Notes: generated from the sequence alone by a model not told the origin. DNA of 14,129 nucleotides from SZUA-217 sp036446835 (GCA_036446835.1 JAZFTT010000160.1:1-14129), one strand, 5' to 3'. Shown: positions 7,202 through 14,002, counted from the stretch's first letter. Numbers and translations: made by a program.

Positions 7202-8557
7202 TCAAACAGGGGGCGCCCTCCGTCTGATGTAGACGTGACCCAGAGGACTGGTGCATGAGTGGTCACCGTTGGGCAATCGCTCCAGGCCCCAGGGTGCGTG
7301 GTGCTTCGACATGTGGTGATAGCGGCAGAGTGGGCCCATGTTGTCGTTGTGGGTGGGTCCACCTCTTGAATAGGCCCTACGGTGATCGAGATCACACTTA
7401 TATGCAGGCATCCGACACCCGGGGGCGACACATGTTGGATACACGGCTTCGATCTGCCGCTTCATGGCGGCGGTGGGGCATCTCCGAGTGATGTCGGTGG
7501 CGATGACATCGCCGTCATCGTCGTTTACGGAGAATTCCCAGGAAGCCCCGGTCTGTTCTGCGGCGACCTTGCGAGCGATGTCGGCGATGATCGGGCCATA
7601 GCCGGCCAGTTCACCGGGGGCATTCGACAATTCTGCGAGCGTGGCAACATCAACATTGAGATGAACAACGCCACGATCGGCGCCGATGCCATTGTCACGC
7701 CCTAACAAGAGGCGACGAATACGTCGGCCCGGAGGTGGTCGATGGTTCGTGGCTCCGAGTCGCTCTTGAGCGCCAGTGCCAACCGGTTGACCTTGCGAGA
7801 CACCGCAGCGGCGGCGTCGGGAGCTATGGAACGGACACCCTGGTTGGCAGTGCCATCAGGATTGGCGTGGGTCACCATTCTTCGGTCGGCCAGACCCTCG
7901 TAGTATCCCACGTCGGCACCTTTGGGGTCGATCTCCATCACCTCTCGGGCGAGACGTGCCTGAAGCTGACCGGTAGTCAAGCCTTCCGCTCGATCGAGAA
8001 CCTTCTCGGACACCGCTTCGATCGTGTCGGATGAAAGATGACCGAGCTGACTGTCGCATACCTTGACCCGACGCATTATCGATCATCCCCCGGCGAAACA
8101 TCTCCCACACCTGACGCAGCTTCCTGGTGAGACTCAACGCCAGATCCAACTCACGTTCGGCCGCCCGCCGTGTCAGCGTCAGCGCCGATCCGATCTCGAA
8201 TGCGGCGTACTCCACCTCCTCGACATTTCTCTCGACGGGCGCGCCACTGTCTCCTGCGGGTGAGTAGGCGACCTCGACCATGGTCGCCAGCTTTCCAGCA
8301 TCGTGGTAACAGGAGAGACGGGCCTCGACCTTCATCAGACGGACAGCGTCGTGAGCATTGAGTCTGGTGCGGTCGACGGAACCGGCGATGGCGGACAGAT
8401 ATGGGCCAGGAGGAAGATCCTCCGGACCAGCAGGGAGGACATGACGATCCTGCTCGAACCAATCGTTCGATTCGCCCTCGCGGGTCAAATGATAGAGCTT
8501 GTCCTCATCGTGAATCTCCCCCGCCAAGAGCTCGATCGAAGTGTCATGATCGAACAT
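7202..8557 (-). pseudogene. DUF222/13E12-type HNH endonuclease gene with two compensating frameshifts
   Basis: Three reading-frame pieces add up to one DUF222-HNH protein of about 451 residues. The first runs from the ATG at 8557 to about 8072 (DUF222 N-terminal half, ending RKLRQVWEMFRRGMIDNA). The second, about 8072 to 7715, is in another frame (RVKVCDSQLGHLSSDTIEAV, LTTGQLQARLA, IDHLRADVF) and then hits a stop at 7702-7704. The third, from about 7715 to 7202, returns to the first frame (LLLGRDNG, GVVHLNVDVATLAEL) and ends with the HNH domain (CVAPGC, CDLDHRRAYSRGG, HNDNMGPLCRYHH). One extra base near 8067-8074 and one missing base near 7711-7718 restore the family order without gaps. The N-terminus, HNH residues and promoter are intact, so this is either a young pseudogene or a sequencing error. 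Such genes are common in Actinobacteria. Their cellular role is poorly known, and in mycobacteria some are in the LexA regulon. Confidence 0.85.
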
Positions 8558-8565
8558 ATGTTCGA
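8550..8565 (-). promoter_or_regulatory. LexA operator (SOS box) over the HNH gene start codon
   Basis: TCGAACATATGTTCGA is a perfect 16-base palindrome that fits the actinobacterial/mycobacterial LexA consensus TCGAAC-N4-GTTCGA at every fixed position. Its centre holds the ATG start codon (8555-8557, minus strand) of the DUF222-HNH gene, so the right half of the box encodes the protein's first residues Met-Phe-Asp. LexA bound here would cover the end of the -10 element, the transcription start and the start codon. Derepression during DNA damage is expected from the known regulation of such genes in mycobacteria. Confidence 0.88.
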
Positions 8566-8593
8566 CTCTATCAGCAACGCTAAAGGCTGTCAA
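8565..8593 (-). promoter_or_regulatory. Sigma-70-type promoter of the SOS-controlled HNH gene
   Basis: On the minus strand a consensus -35 TTGACA (8593-8588), a 17-base spacer and a -10 TAGAGT (8570-8565) are seen. Counting from the -10, transcription should start at about 8558, one base before the ATG, which makes a leaderless mRNA. The -10 shares its last base with the LexA box. The P450 stop codon ends only 3 bases upstream of the -35, so the nuclease gene has its own switch and does not depend on P450 read-through alone. Confidence 0.75.
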
Positions 8594-8596
8594 GTC

Positions 8597-9892
8597 CTAT
8601 AACAGGATGTTCTCAGTTGCTAACACACGTTCTATCTCTACACTCACCGGGAGGTGCTTGATCCCGGAGATGAAATTGGAGCGGAGCCGATCGGGCTCAC
8701 CCACCTCGAAGTCGGCGACCCGGCTCAAGAACTCCTCGAAGAACACCCGCACCTCGAGTCTGGCCAGTGATTGGCCCAGGCAGACATGACGACCGGTGCC
8801 AAAGGCGATGTGCTGGTTCGGGTCGCGTCTCAGGTCCAACGTGAAGGGATCATCAAAGAGGTCGGTGTCGTAGTTCGCTGACGTGTACCAAACGACAACC
8901 TTGTCCCCTGCCCTGATCGGCACACCCCTGATCTCGGTGTCTTCGGTGGCAGTTCGACGGAAATGCATGGTCACGCTGGAAGCCCTGAGAATCTCCTCCG
9001 TGGCTGTCTCGGACCCGGTCTTCAAACCCTCACGCCATTGAGCAAGTTGGTCGGGGTGGTCGTGCAGATAGATCAGGCCGTGGCTGATCGTGTGCCGCGT
9101 GGTCTCGTTGCCGGCAACCATCATCAGAGTGAAGAAGTTCTTGAACTCGAGATCGGTGAGAGGCTCCCCGTCCGGCTCGGCAGTGAGCAGCGTGGTGATG
9201 ATGTCGTCCTTGGGGTCTTGCCGCCGCTCGAGTGCTATCTCCTCGGCGTAGCGGAAGATCTCCAGGGCCGCAGGAGACCTGAACGGAAGCAGCCGATACT
9301 CGTCGCTATCGACCTTGTCGATGATCACCGGCGTGTATTCGGGGTCGGCGTTGGATATCATCTGATCGCCCCAGGTCACCAGTTGGGCGGAATCGTCCTC
9401 GGGGACACCAACGAGTCGACAGAGCATGCGTATGGGCAGCTCCCTGGCAATCTCGGTGACAAAGTCAAACTCACCGAGGGGAAGAACTTCGTCCAGCACC
9501 AGCCCGACGAGCTGACGGAAGGCGGCCTCATAAGTCGTCACCACTTTTGGGGTGAACCCCGGCTGGACCAGGCGGCGTAGCCGGGTGTGGTCGGGCGGAT
9601 CGAACTCCATCAGTGTGCGACGGGCATCGAGCTCATCATCGGCCATCTCTTCTATGCGGATGCCCCGGGCCGCGGTGAACCGCCTGTAGTCCCGGCTCAC
9701 CTCGATGATGTCGGCGTGTTTTGTTATCGCCCAAAACCCGGCACCGTCATCACCCTCGTCGACCCATGCCACCGGGCTCTTCTCCCGGAGACGCTTGAAG
9801 GCGGCATGGGGAAACCCAGACAGATAGGTGTCGTGTGAAGTGATGTCGGCTTCGGGATCACCGAGGTCTGAGTGGAGAACGTTGAGTGCCAT
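8597..9892 (-). CDS. Cytochrome P450 monooxygenase (CYP125/142/124-like)
   Basis: A complete 431-residue soluble bacterial P450. Signatures are the I-helix oxygen-activation motif VAGNETTR (about residues 256-263), the K-helix ExxR in EEILR, and the heme loop FGTGRHVCLGQSLAR with the thiolate Cys at about 371. The segments DPPDHTRLRRLV and YTSANYDTDLFDDPF, together with the Asn in the I-helix motif, recall the CYP125/CYP142/CYP124 group that oxidises sterol side chains or branched lipids. The family assignment is approximate and the substrate unknown. Electron transfer would need a ferredoxin and reductase, and none is encoded in the window. The frame is open to a GTG at 9931. The ATG at 9892 is the more natural start because it leaves a 64-base divergent gap to the HpaG-like gene. 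No clear ribosome site was seen. Confidence 0.88.
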   Translation of the reverse strand: MALNVLHSDLGDPEADITSHDTYLSGFPHAAFKRLREKSPVAWVDEGDDGAGFWAITKHADIIEVSRDYRRFTAARGIRIEEMADDELDARRTLMEFDPPDHTRLRRLVQPGFTPKVVTTYEAAFRQLVGLVLDEVLPLGEFDFVTEIARELPIRMLCRLVGVPEDDSAQLVTWGDQMISNADPEYTPVIIDKVDSDEYRLLPFRSPAALEIFRYAEEIALERRQDPKDDIITTLLTAEPDGEPLTDLEFKNFFTLMMVAGNETTRHTISHGLIYLHDHPDQLAQWREGLKTGSETATEEILRASSVTMHFRRTATEDTEIRGVPIRAGDKVVVWYTSANYDTDLFDDPFTLDLRRDPNQHIAFGTGRHVCLGQSLARLEVRVFFEEFLSRVADFEVGEPDRLRSNFISGIKHLPVSVEIERVLATENILL

Positions 9893-9956
9893 AGATCGCT
9901 GGGTACCGAAACCTAGCTCACACCCCACCACCCGGCCCCGTTACCGTGAGCAGTCG
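9893..9956. promoter_or_regulatory. Divergent promoter gap, P450 / HpaG-like gene
   Basis: This 64-base gap separates two outward-facing genes. For the rightward gene a TACCGT (TANNNT-type -10) lies at 9942-9947, 9 bases before the ATG. That gives a near-leaderless start much like the one before the PLP decarboxylase. No -35 resembling TTGACA was seen. For the P450, TAGGTT about 22 bases before the ATG is a weak -10 candidate. All are low-confidence visual calls. Confidence 0.3.
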
Positions 9957-10817
9957 ATGACTGAATACCGAAGGATCCTTTTCAACGGTGAGTCCGTTTC
10001 GACCCGCCGTGAGGGTGACGAGTTGGTCACGGTCGATGGCGAACGCATCTCGATCAGCGAGGCCATCCATCTCGCGCCGGTGGAGCCGTCCAAGATCATC
10101 GCCGTTCACCTCAACTACGGGAGCAGGGTGGATGAGTTCATGACCAAACTCCCGCCGGCCCCGACCTACTTTCACAAGCCCACCACAGCACTCAACTCGC
10201 ACATGGGCGATGTCATTCGCCCTCAGCGATGCAAATACCTCAATTTCGAAGGAGAGATCGCCATCGTGATCGGTGAGACGGCCTTCAACATCTCCCAGGA
10301 CCAAGCGCCCCATCACATCGCCGGCTACTCGATAGCCAACGATTACGGGCTCCACGACTTTCGCGACACCGACGCCGGGTCGATGCTCCGAGTCAAAGGA
10401 TCTGACACCCTGTGCCCGATCGGACCTGGAGTCGTCGCCGACTGGGATTTCCATGACAAGGACATCCAGACAACGGTCAACGGAGAGACAGCCCAGACGG
10501 GCAACACCTCAGACATGGCGTGGGACATGCACTACCTGGTGGCCGACATTGCCCGGACCATCACCCTCCTCCCGGGCGACGTGATCCTCAGCGGAACACC
10601 GGCGGGATCGAGACCGGTTGCCCCGGGTGACGTGGTTACCGTCGAAGTCGAAGGTCTGGGAGCCCTCACCAACAGCATCGTCCATGGTGGCATCGGAATA
10701 CGACCTGAGATCGGAGCCCAACCCAGTGAGTCCGAGGAGGTGCTGTCCACTGCCCTCGGGGGTGATTGGGAGTTTCGCGGCATCCGGGCGCCGCGCGGGC
10801 CCGGCGAAGAGCATTAA
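9957..10817 (+). CDS. hpaG: FAH-family 2-hydroxyhepta-2,4-diene-1,7-dioate isomerase / OPET decarboxylase-like protein
   Basis: A 286-residue member of the fumarylacetoacetate hydrolase family. Metal-ligand and catalytic features are visible: EGE at 98-100, Asp129 in NDYGLHDF, Lys148 in LRVKGSDTLCPIGP, and the C-terminal LLPGDVILSGTPAG (204-217). The NDY...D...LRVK..D arrangement resembles HpaG of homoprotocatechuate breakdown, which decarboxylates 5-oxopent-3-ene-1,2,5-tricarboxylate and isomerises the product. Other FAH-family reactions remain possible, but hpaD and hpaE in the same window favour this one. The frame is open upstream to 9828, inside the P450. The ATG at 9957 starts the family-typical ILFNGESV region correctly. 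There is no strong ribosome site, and the start may be leaderless. Its stop shares the palindrome TTAA with the stop of the convergent ArsR gene. Confidence 0.83.
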   Translation: MTEYRRILFNGESVSTRREGDELVTVDGERISISEAIHLAPVEPSKIIAVHLNYGSRVDEFMTKLPPAPTYFHKPTTALNSHMGDVIRPQRCKYLNFEGEIAIVIGETAFNISQDQAPHHIAGYSIANDYGLHDFRDTDAGSMLRVKGSDTLCPIGPGVVADWDFHDKDIQTTVNGETAQTGNTSDMAWDMHYLVADIARTITLLPGDVILSGTPAGSRPVAPGDVVTVEVEGLGALTNSIVHGGIGIRPEIGAQPSESEEVLSTALGGDWEFRGIRAPRGPGEEH

Positions 10818-11146
10818 ACCGAGATGACCGATCTGGGGGCGAGCGCCTCCCGGATCTCGGAAAGTCGTTCGGGGACTACCCGGTAGTGAACCCAGCGGCC
10901 TTCCCTGGTCCCCTCGACGAGACCCGCCTCCCGGAGAATCCTCAGATGGTGGGACACGGTCGGCTGGGAGAGTCCGAGCGGGGTCTCGAGGTCACATCCG
11001 CATGCCGCTCCGTCTGGTGATCCGGCGAGGATCGAGACGATGCGAAGCCGAACGGGATCAGCAAGGGCGGCAAGGACCGGGGCCATCTCAGCGGCTGCCG
11101 AGTCGTCGATGACACCTTCGAACAAGGGTGTGCAGCAATAGCCCAT
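10814..11146 (-). CDS. ArsR/SmtB-family metalloregulator, probably As(III)/Sb(III)-sensing
   Basis: A 110-residue winged-helix repressor. DPVRLRIVSIL (30-40) and the recognition helix in LSQPTVSHHLRILREAGLV (59-77) are classic ArsR elements, followed by the wing EGRWVHYRV. A Cys-Cys pair at residues 4-5 (YCCTP) and Cys49/Cys51 just before the helix-turn-helix resemble the three-Cys arsenite site described for Corynebacterium glutamicum ArsR (Cys15, Cys16, Cys55). A metalloid sensor is therefore likely. The frame also allows an ATG at 11185, giving a 13-residue extension. The start at 11146 is chosen because it leaves the palindromic operator outside the gene. Neither start has a clear ribosome site. 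It follows the nuclease gene on the same strand. No arsenic pump, reductase or methylase is in the window, so its target genes lie elsewhere. Confidence 0.87.
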   Translation of the reverse strand: MGYCCTPLFEGVIDDSAAAEMAPVLAALADPVRLRIVSILAGSPDGAACGCDLETPLGLSQPTVSHHLRILREAGLVEGTREGRWVHYRVVPERLSEIREALAPRSVISV

Positions 11147-11158
11147 ACCGCATTGATG

Positions 11159-11178
11159 ATAGTCGATATATCGACGAT
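11159..11178. promoter_or_regulatory. Putative ArsR operator palindrome
   Basis: The core GTCGATATATCGAC (11162-11175) is a perfect 14-base palindrome. It extends to 20 bases with a single mismatched pair. It is AT-rich against a GC-rich background and sits 16 bases upstream of the ArsR-type gene's ATG, in the 46-base gap after the nuclease stop. Its size, composition and position fit an autoregulatory ArsR/SmtB site. Binding is inferred from these features alone. Confidence 0.6.
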
Positions 11179-11192
11179 ATGTCATTCGTGGA

Positions 11193-11969
11193 TCAGGAGA
11201 GCAGCGCCTCCGCTGCCTGACCCTCGGCGCAGTCGGCCAGGATCGGACAAAAACGACACCAGGGACCGGCTCTCTTCTCGAGTCTCGACCCTGTGCTCCA
11301 TGCGGTACGAATCTCGTTGGCCAACCTTGCCACCTCTGTGGCCACCTCCTGGACATCCGCGCTTGACGGAACTGCCCGATACCTCTCACCAGTTCGCACC
11401 GACACAGCCTCGACATATGCCGGGATATCGGAGTGATCCAGTGTCCAGAGCAGGGCATAGAACATGAGCTGAGCCTCGGGCTCGTCGAGCTCTCCGGTCT
11501 TCCAGTCGACAAGACGGTGACCGCCCAGATCCTCCCGATAGACCGCGTCGACCACGCCAACCAACTGGAGACCGTCGTCCGTCTCATATCTCAGATCGAC
11601 CTCCGACCCCTCGAACCCATCGGTGGGAAGTCGAGTGAAACGGTCGTAGAGGCCACGCACCTCTTCGATCACTCCGGCGAGAGCAGACGGTTTCATCTCG
11701 AGGCCTGCAAGCTTGTTGTTCAAATTCGATCCACCGATCTCCTCACGGCAGACCTGAACAAAATCATCAGATTCGATCGAGCCTCCCCTGAGATGACGGC
11801 TGAAGATGCGATGGGCGAGAATGCCCGTAAACGCCGGGCGGGTGTCGGGCCCGTATATCCCCTGAAGTCGGGCATTCGCCGAATCCGGGCACTTTTTCCA
11901 CGTCACGTACGTCGAAGCAGATAGACGTATTTGATCCCCAGGAATCACATGTGGAATAGCCACCGACAT
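11193..11969 (-). CDS. Stand-alone RecB/Cas4-like PD-(D/E)XK nuclease with Fe-S Cys motif
   Basis: A 258-residue protein with the complete RecB-family nuclease core: His53 in TGILAHRIF, Asp141 in GVVDAVY, Asp155 and Lys157 in LVDWKTG, and the following EAQLMFYALLW motif. Cys27 (KKCP) and a C-terminal CRFCPILADC (Cys238, Cys241, Cys247) form the C...C-x2-C-x5-C iron-sulfur staple known from AddB and Cas4. It should cut or resect single-stranded DNA ends with Mg2+ or Mn2+, on its own or with a helicase encoded elsewhere. No CRISPR array, cas gene or helicase is present in the window, so Cas4 is not claimed. The ATG at 11969 has no clear ribosome site, and a start a few codons later is possible. 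It is followed by the ArsR gene and is divergent from the VanW gene. Confidence 0.82.
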   Translation of the reverse strand: MSVAIPHVIPGDQIRLSASTYVTWKKCPDSANARLQGIYGPDTRPAFTGILAHRIFSRHLRGGSIESDDFVQVCREEIGGSNLNNKLAGLEMKPSALAGVIEEVRGLYDRFTRLPTDGFEGSEVDLRYETDDGLQLVGVVDAVYREDLGGHRLVDWKTGELDEPEAQLMFYALLWTLDHSDIPAYVEAVSVRTGERYRAVPSSADVQEVATEVARLANEIRTAWSTGSRLEKRAGPWCRFCPILADCAEGQAAEALLS

Positions 11970-12076
11970 CAGAGACGAGGGTATACCGTTGCACCGACAT
12001 CTCCGGTTCAGATATCAGCCGTCCCGGCGGTACCATGCCCGACCCAGGGCATCGGCCGGTTAGGGCGGCCTTTCGC
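11970..12076. promoter_or_regulatory. Divergent intergenic region, nuclease / VanW, with hairpin
   Basis: This 107-base gap contains the palindrome GGTATACC (11980-11987), which could supply a -10-like TATACC to the leftward nuclease gene. A weak rightward promoter may be TTGCAC (11989-11994) with GATATC (12011-12016), spacer 16. A hairpin ATGCCC-GACCCA-GGGCAT lies at 12035-12052, with six paired bases and a six-base loop. It would sit in the VanW 5' leader and includes an alternative in-frame ATG at 12035. The calls are tentative. Confidence 0.3.
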
Positions 12077-14002
12077 ATGAACAACCACCTTTCCTTTCGT
12101 ATACATCCGTTGCTGACTGCCGTGATCGTGGTAGCCGGGTTCTTTGTGGTGTTGTTTGCCGCATACGGGCTCACACGCAACATCTCCCAGGACGAGGTGA
12201 TGGGCCATGTTGAAGTGGTCGGAACACCCATTGGCGGTCTCACTCGGGAAGAGGCGATCAGTGCCATCCTCGCCGTAGAGGATCAGTATTCGGCAAGGAC
12301 CGCTTCCTTCACGATCGAGAACACACAGGTGTTGTTAGATCCGGCAGAGACCGGTTTCGATGTCGACGAGGAAAAGGTCGTCGACGAGGCGATGCGCGTC
12401 GGACGGGAGGGCAACGCCTCATATCAGTTCCTCTGGTGGCTTCGCCATCTCTTCTCCACCCTCGAGTTGGGCCTGAGCGGCTCTACGGATCCCGCATCGA
12501 TCGAGCAGATATTCGACGATTGGGATCTGGGGGTCATCTCGAGACCTGCCAGTCTCGGCGCCATCGAGATGACCGATGGCGTTCCCCAGCCCATCTACCC
12601 GGCACCCGGCACAGGTATCAAGCGCGGCGAAAGCACAGAGATCATCGAGGCGAGCCTTCTAGCCGAGATGCCGGAGACGGAGTCTCTACCCACGGAGACG
12701 ATAATTCCGAGACTCAGCGACTCGGACATCGACAATGCGCTGCTGGAAGCAAACCAACTTCTCTCCGACTCGATTCGGATGATCCACAACGGCAGCGAGC
12801 TCGTCTTCACGCCCAGTCAATTGGCCGAGGCCTACCGGTCAGAGACCATCGCTTTTGGCACACCTCAGATCGTCCACTCCTTCGACCCCGATACCATCGA
12901 CGGTTTTCTTCGACCGGTCAGATCCGAGTATGAGGCCGCTCCGGTGGACGCCCACTTCGACATCAGCGGCGACTCGATCAGAGTCGTTCCCGGCCTCCGG
13001 GGAACCAGAATCGACGAGACGGAGACAGCGCAGAAGCTTCTGCAGGCCGGAATGACCAGCGGAAGACTTGGACAGTTGCCGCTGGTAGAGGATGCCGAAC
13101 CCAACGTCACCACGGAATCTCTCGAGAACCTGGGAATCAAGCATCTCGTCTCATCATTCACGACCTTTCACTCCTGCTGTCAGGACAGGGTCATCAACAT
13201 CCAGCTGATGGCCGACGCAATGGACATGGTCATCGTTCGGTCCGGATCCGAGTTCAGCGTCAACGAGCACGTCGGACAGAGGACCGAGGAGAAGGGATAC
13301 CTTCCGGCAGGGACGATCATCGCCGGACAGCTCCAGGACACCATCGGCGGCGGGGTCAGCCAGTTCGCCACGACCACCTACAACGCCATCTTCTGGGGTG
13401 GTTACCAGGACATCGCTCACAAGCCCCACTCGTTCTACTTCTCACGCTATCCCGAGGGCATCGAGGCCACGATCAGTTGGACCACACCCAACCTCATCTT
13501 TCGCAACGACACGCCCAAGGCGATCATGATCGACACTCTGTACACCGACACTTCGATCACGGTCCGCATTTTCGGTGACAACGACGGACGGACAGTCAAA
13601 GGTGAGCAGAGCGGCGGCGAGACCAAGATCTGGGTTCCCTCAAGGGGTGGGCCCGATGCGATCCACATACAAGGAATCGTTTCCAGCCGGTTTGCCGTAA
13701 CCACCCCGGGCGAGCCGAGATACGTGGCCAATCCCGACTTGGAGATTGAGCACGTCGACGAAATCCAGACCGAGCGCGACGGGTGGAGCGTAACGGTCAC
13801 CAGGAGGAAGCTCAGAGGCGGAATCGTGCTCATTGCCGAAGAGGAGTGGATTGTCCGCTACCAGGCTCGACTCGCGATCTTCGAAGTTCACCCGTGCATG
13901 GTTCCCGGTCAGGAGGCAACCTGTCCTTCTACCACTACGACCATCATCACGCCGACGACCATCACACCACCTACCACGACACCGCCGACCACCCAGCCGT
14001 GA
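12077..14002 (+). CDS. VanW-domain membrane-anchored exported protein with PG-binding-like repeats and Thr/Pro tail
   Basis: A 641-residue protein. A single N-terminal membrane anchor (about residues 11-30) puts the rest outside the cell. Next come regions like the YoaR/putative peptidoglycan-binding repeats: one starts near residue 40 (VEVVGTPIGGLTREEA), and another near 295-330 has VVPGLRGTRIDETETAQKLL. The VanW domain follows at about 355-490 (SSFTTFHSCC, VNEHVGQRTEEKGYLPAG, IGGGVSQFATTTYNA, KPHSFYFSRYPEGIEATISW). The usual Cys of GGGVCQ is Ser here, while a Cys-Cys pair appears at the domain start. The tail after about 615 is almost only Thr, Pro and Ile. A role at the cell wall is inferred, and the biochemical function of VanW is unknown. 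An ATG at 12035 is possible, but it lies in a hairpin and adds a charged leader before the anchor. The gene overlaps the next by GTGA. Confidence 0.85.
   Translation: MNNHLSFRIHPLLTAVIVVAGFFVVLFAAYGLTRNISQDEVMGHVEVVGTPIGGLTREEAISAILAVEDQYSARTASFTIENTQVLLDPAETGFDVDEEKVVDEAMRVGREGNASYQFLWWLRHLFSTLELGLSGSTDPASIEQIFDDWDLGVISRPASLGAIEMTDGVPQPIYPAPGTGIKRGESTEIIEASLLAEMPETESLPTETIIPRLSDSDIDNALLEANQLLSDSIRMIHNGSELVFTPSQLAEAYRSETIAFGTPQIVHSFDPDTIDGFLRPVRSEYEAAPVDAHFDISGDSIRVVPGLRGTRIDETETAQKLLQAGMTSGRLGQLPLVEDAEPNVTTESLENLGIKHLVSSFTTFHSCCQDRVINIQLMADAMDMVIVRSGSEFSVNEHVGQRTEEKGYLPAGTIIAGQLQDTIGGGVSQFATTTYNAIFWGGYQDIAHKPHSFYFSRYPEGIEATISWTTPNLIFRNDTPKAIMIDTLYTDTSITVRIFGDNDGRTVKGEQSGGETKIWVPSRGGPDAIHIQGIVSSRFAVTTPGEPRYVANPDLEIEHVDEIQTERDGWSVTVTRRKLRGGIVLIAEEEWIVRYQARLAIFEVHPCMVPGQEATCPSTTTTIITPTTITPPTTTPPTTQP
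13921..13999 (+). repeat. Low-complexity ACC/ACG-rich tract encoding Thr/Pro tail
   Basis: The last 26 codons of the VanW gene are a degenerate run of ACN, CCN and ATC codons that spells Thr-, Pro- and Ile-rich sequence (TTTTIITPTT, then PPTTTPP). Such tracts usually make extended, possibly glycosylated wall-spanning stalks in actinobacterial surface proteins. At the DNA level it is slippage-prone and may vary in length between strains. Confidence 0.6.

Noticed and set aside
8558..8593. In-frame TTG start at 8593 for the HNH gene
   Set aside because: The TTG is part of the -35 TTGACA, and the ATG at 8557 sits inside the LexA box next to the predicted transcription start.
7202..8593. Three separate small genes on the minus strand
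   Set aside because: The pieces follow one another as consecutive parts of a single DUF222-HNH protein. They are better explained by two single-base indels.
9893..9931. GTG start at 9931 for the P450
   Set aside because: It would add 13 residues without family similarity and run nearly into the divergent gene's promoter. The ATG at 9892 is preferred.
9828..9956. 43-residue N-terminal extension of the HpaG-like protein
   Set aside because: It is antisense to the P450 N-terminus and has no FAH-family character. The family start fits the ATG at 9957.
11193..11969. Cas4 of a CRISPR adaptation module
   Set aside because: No repeat-spacer array and no cas1, cas2 or other cas genes were seen in the window.
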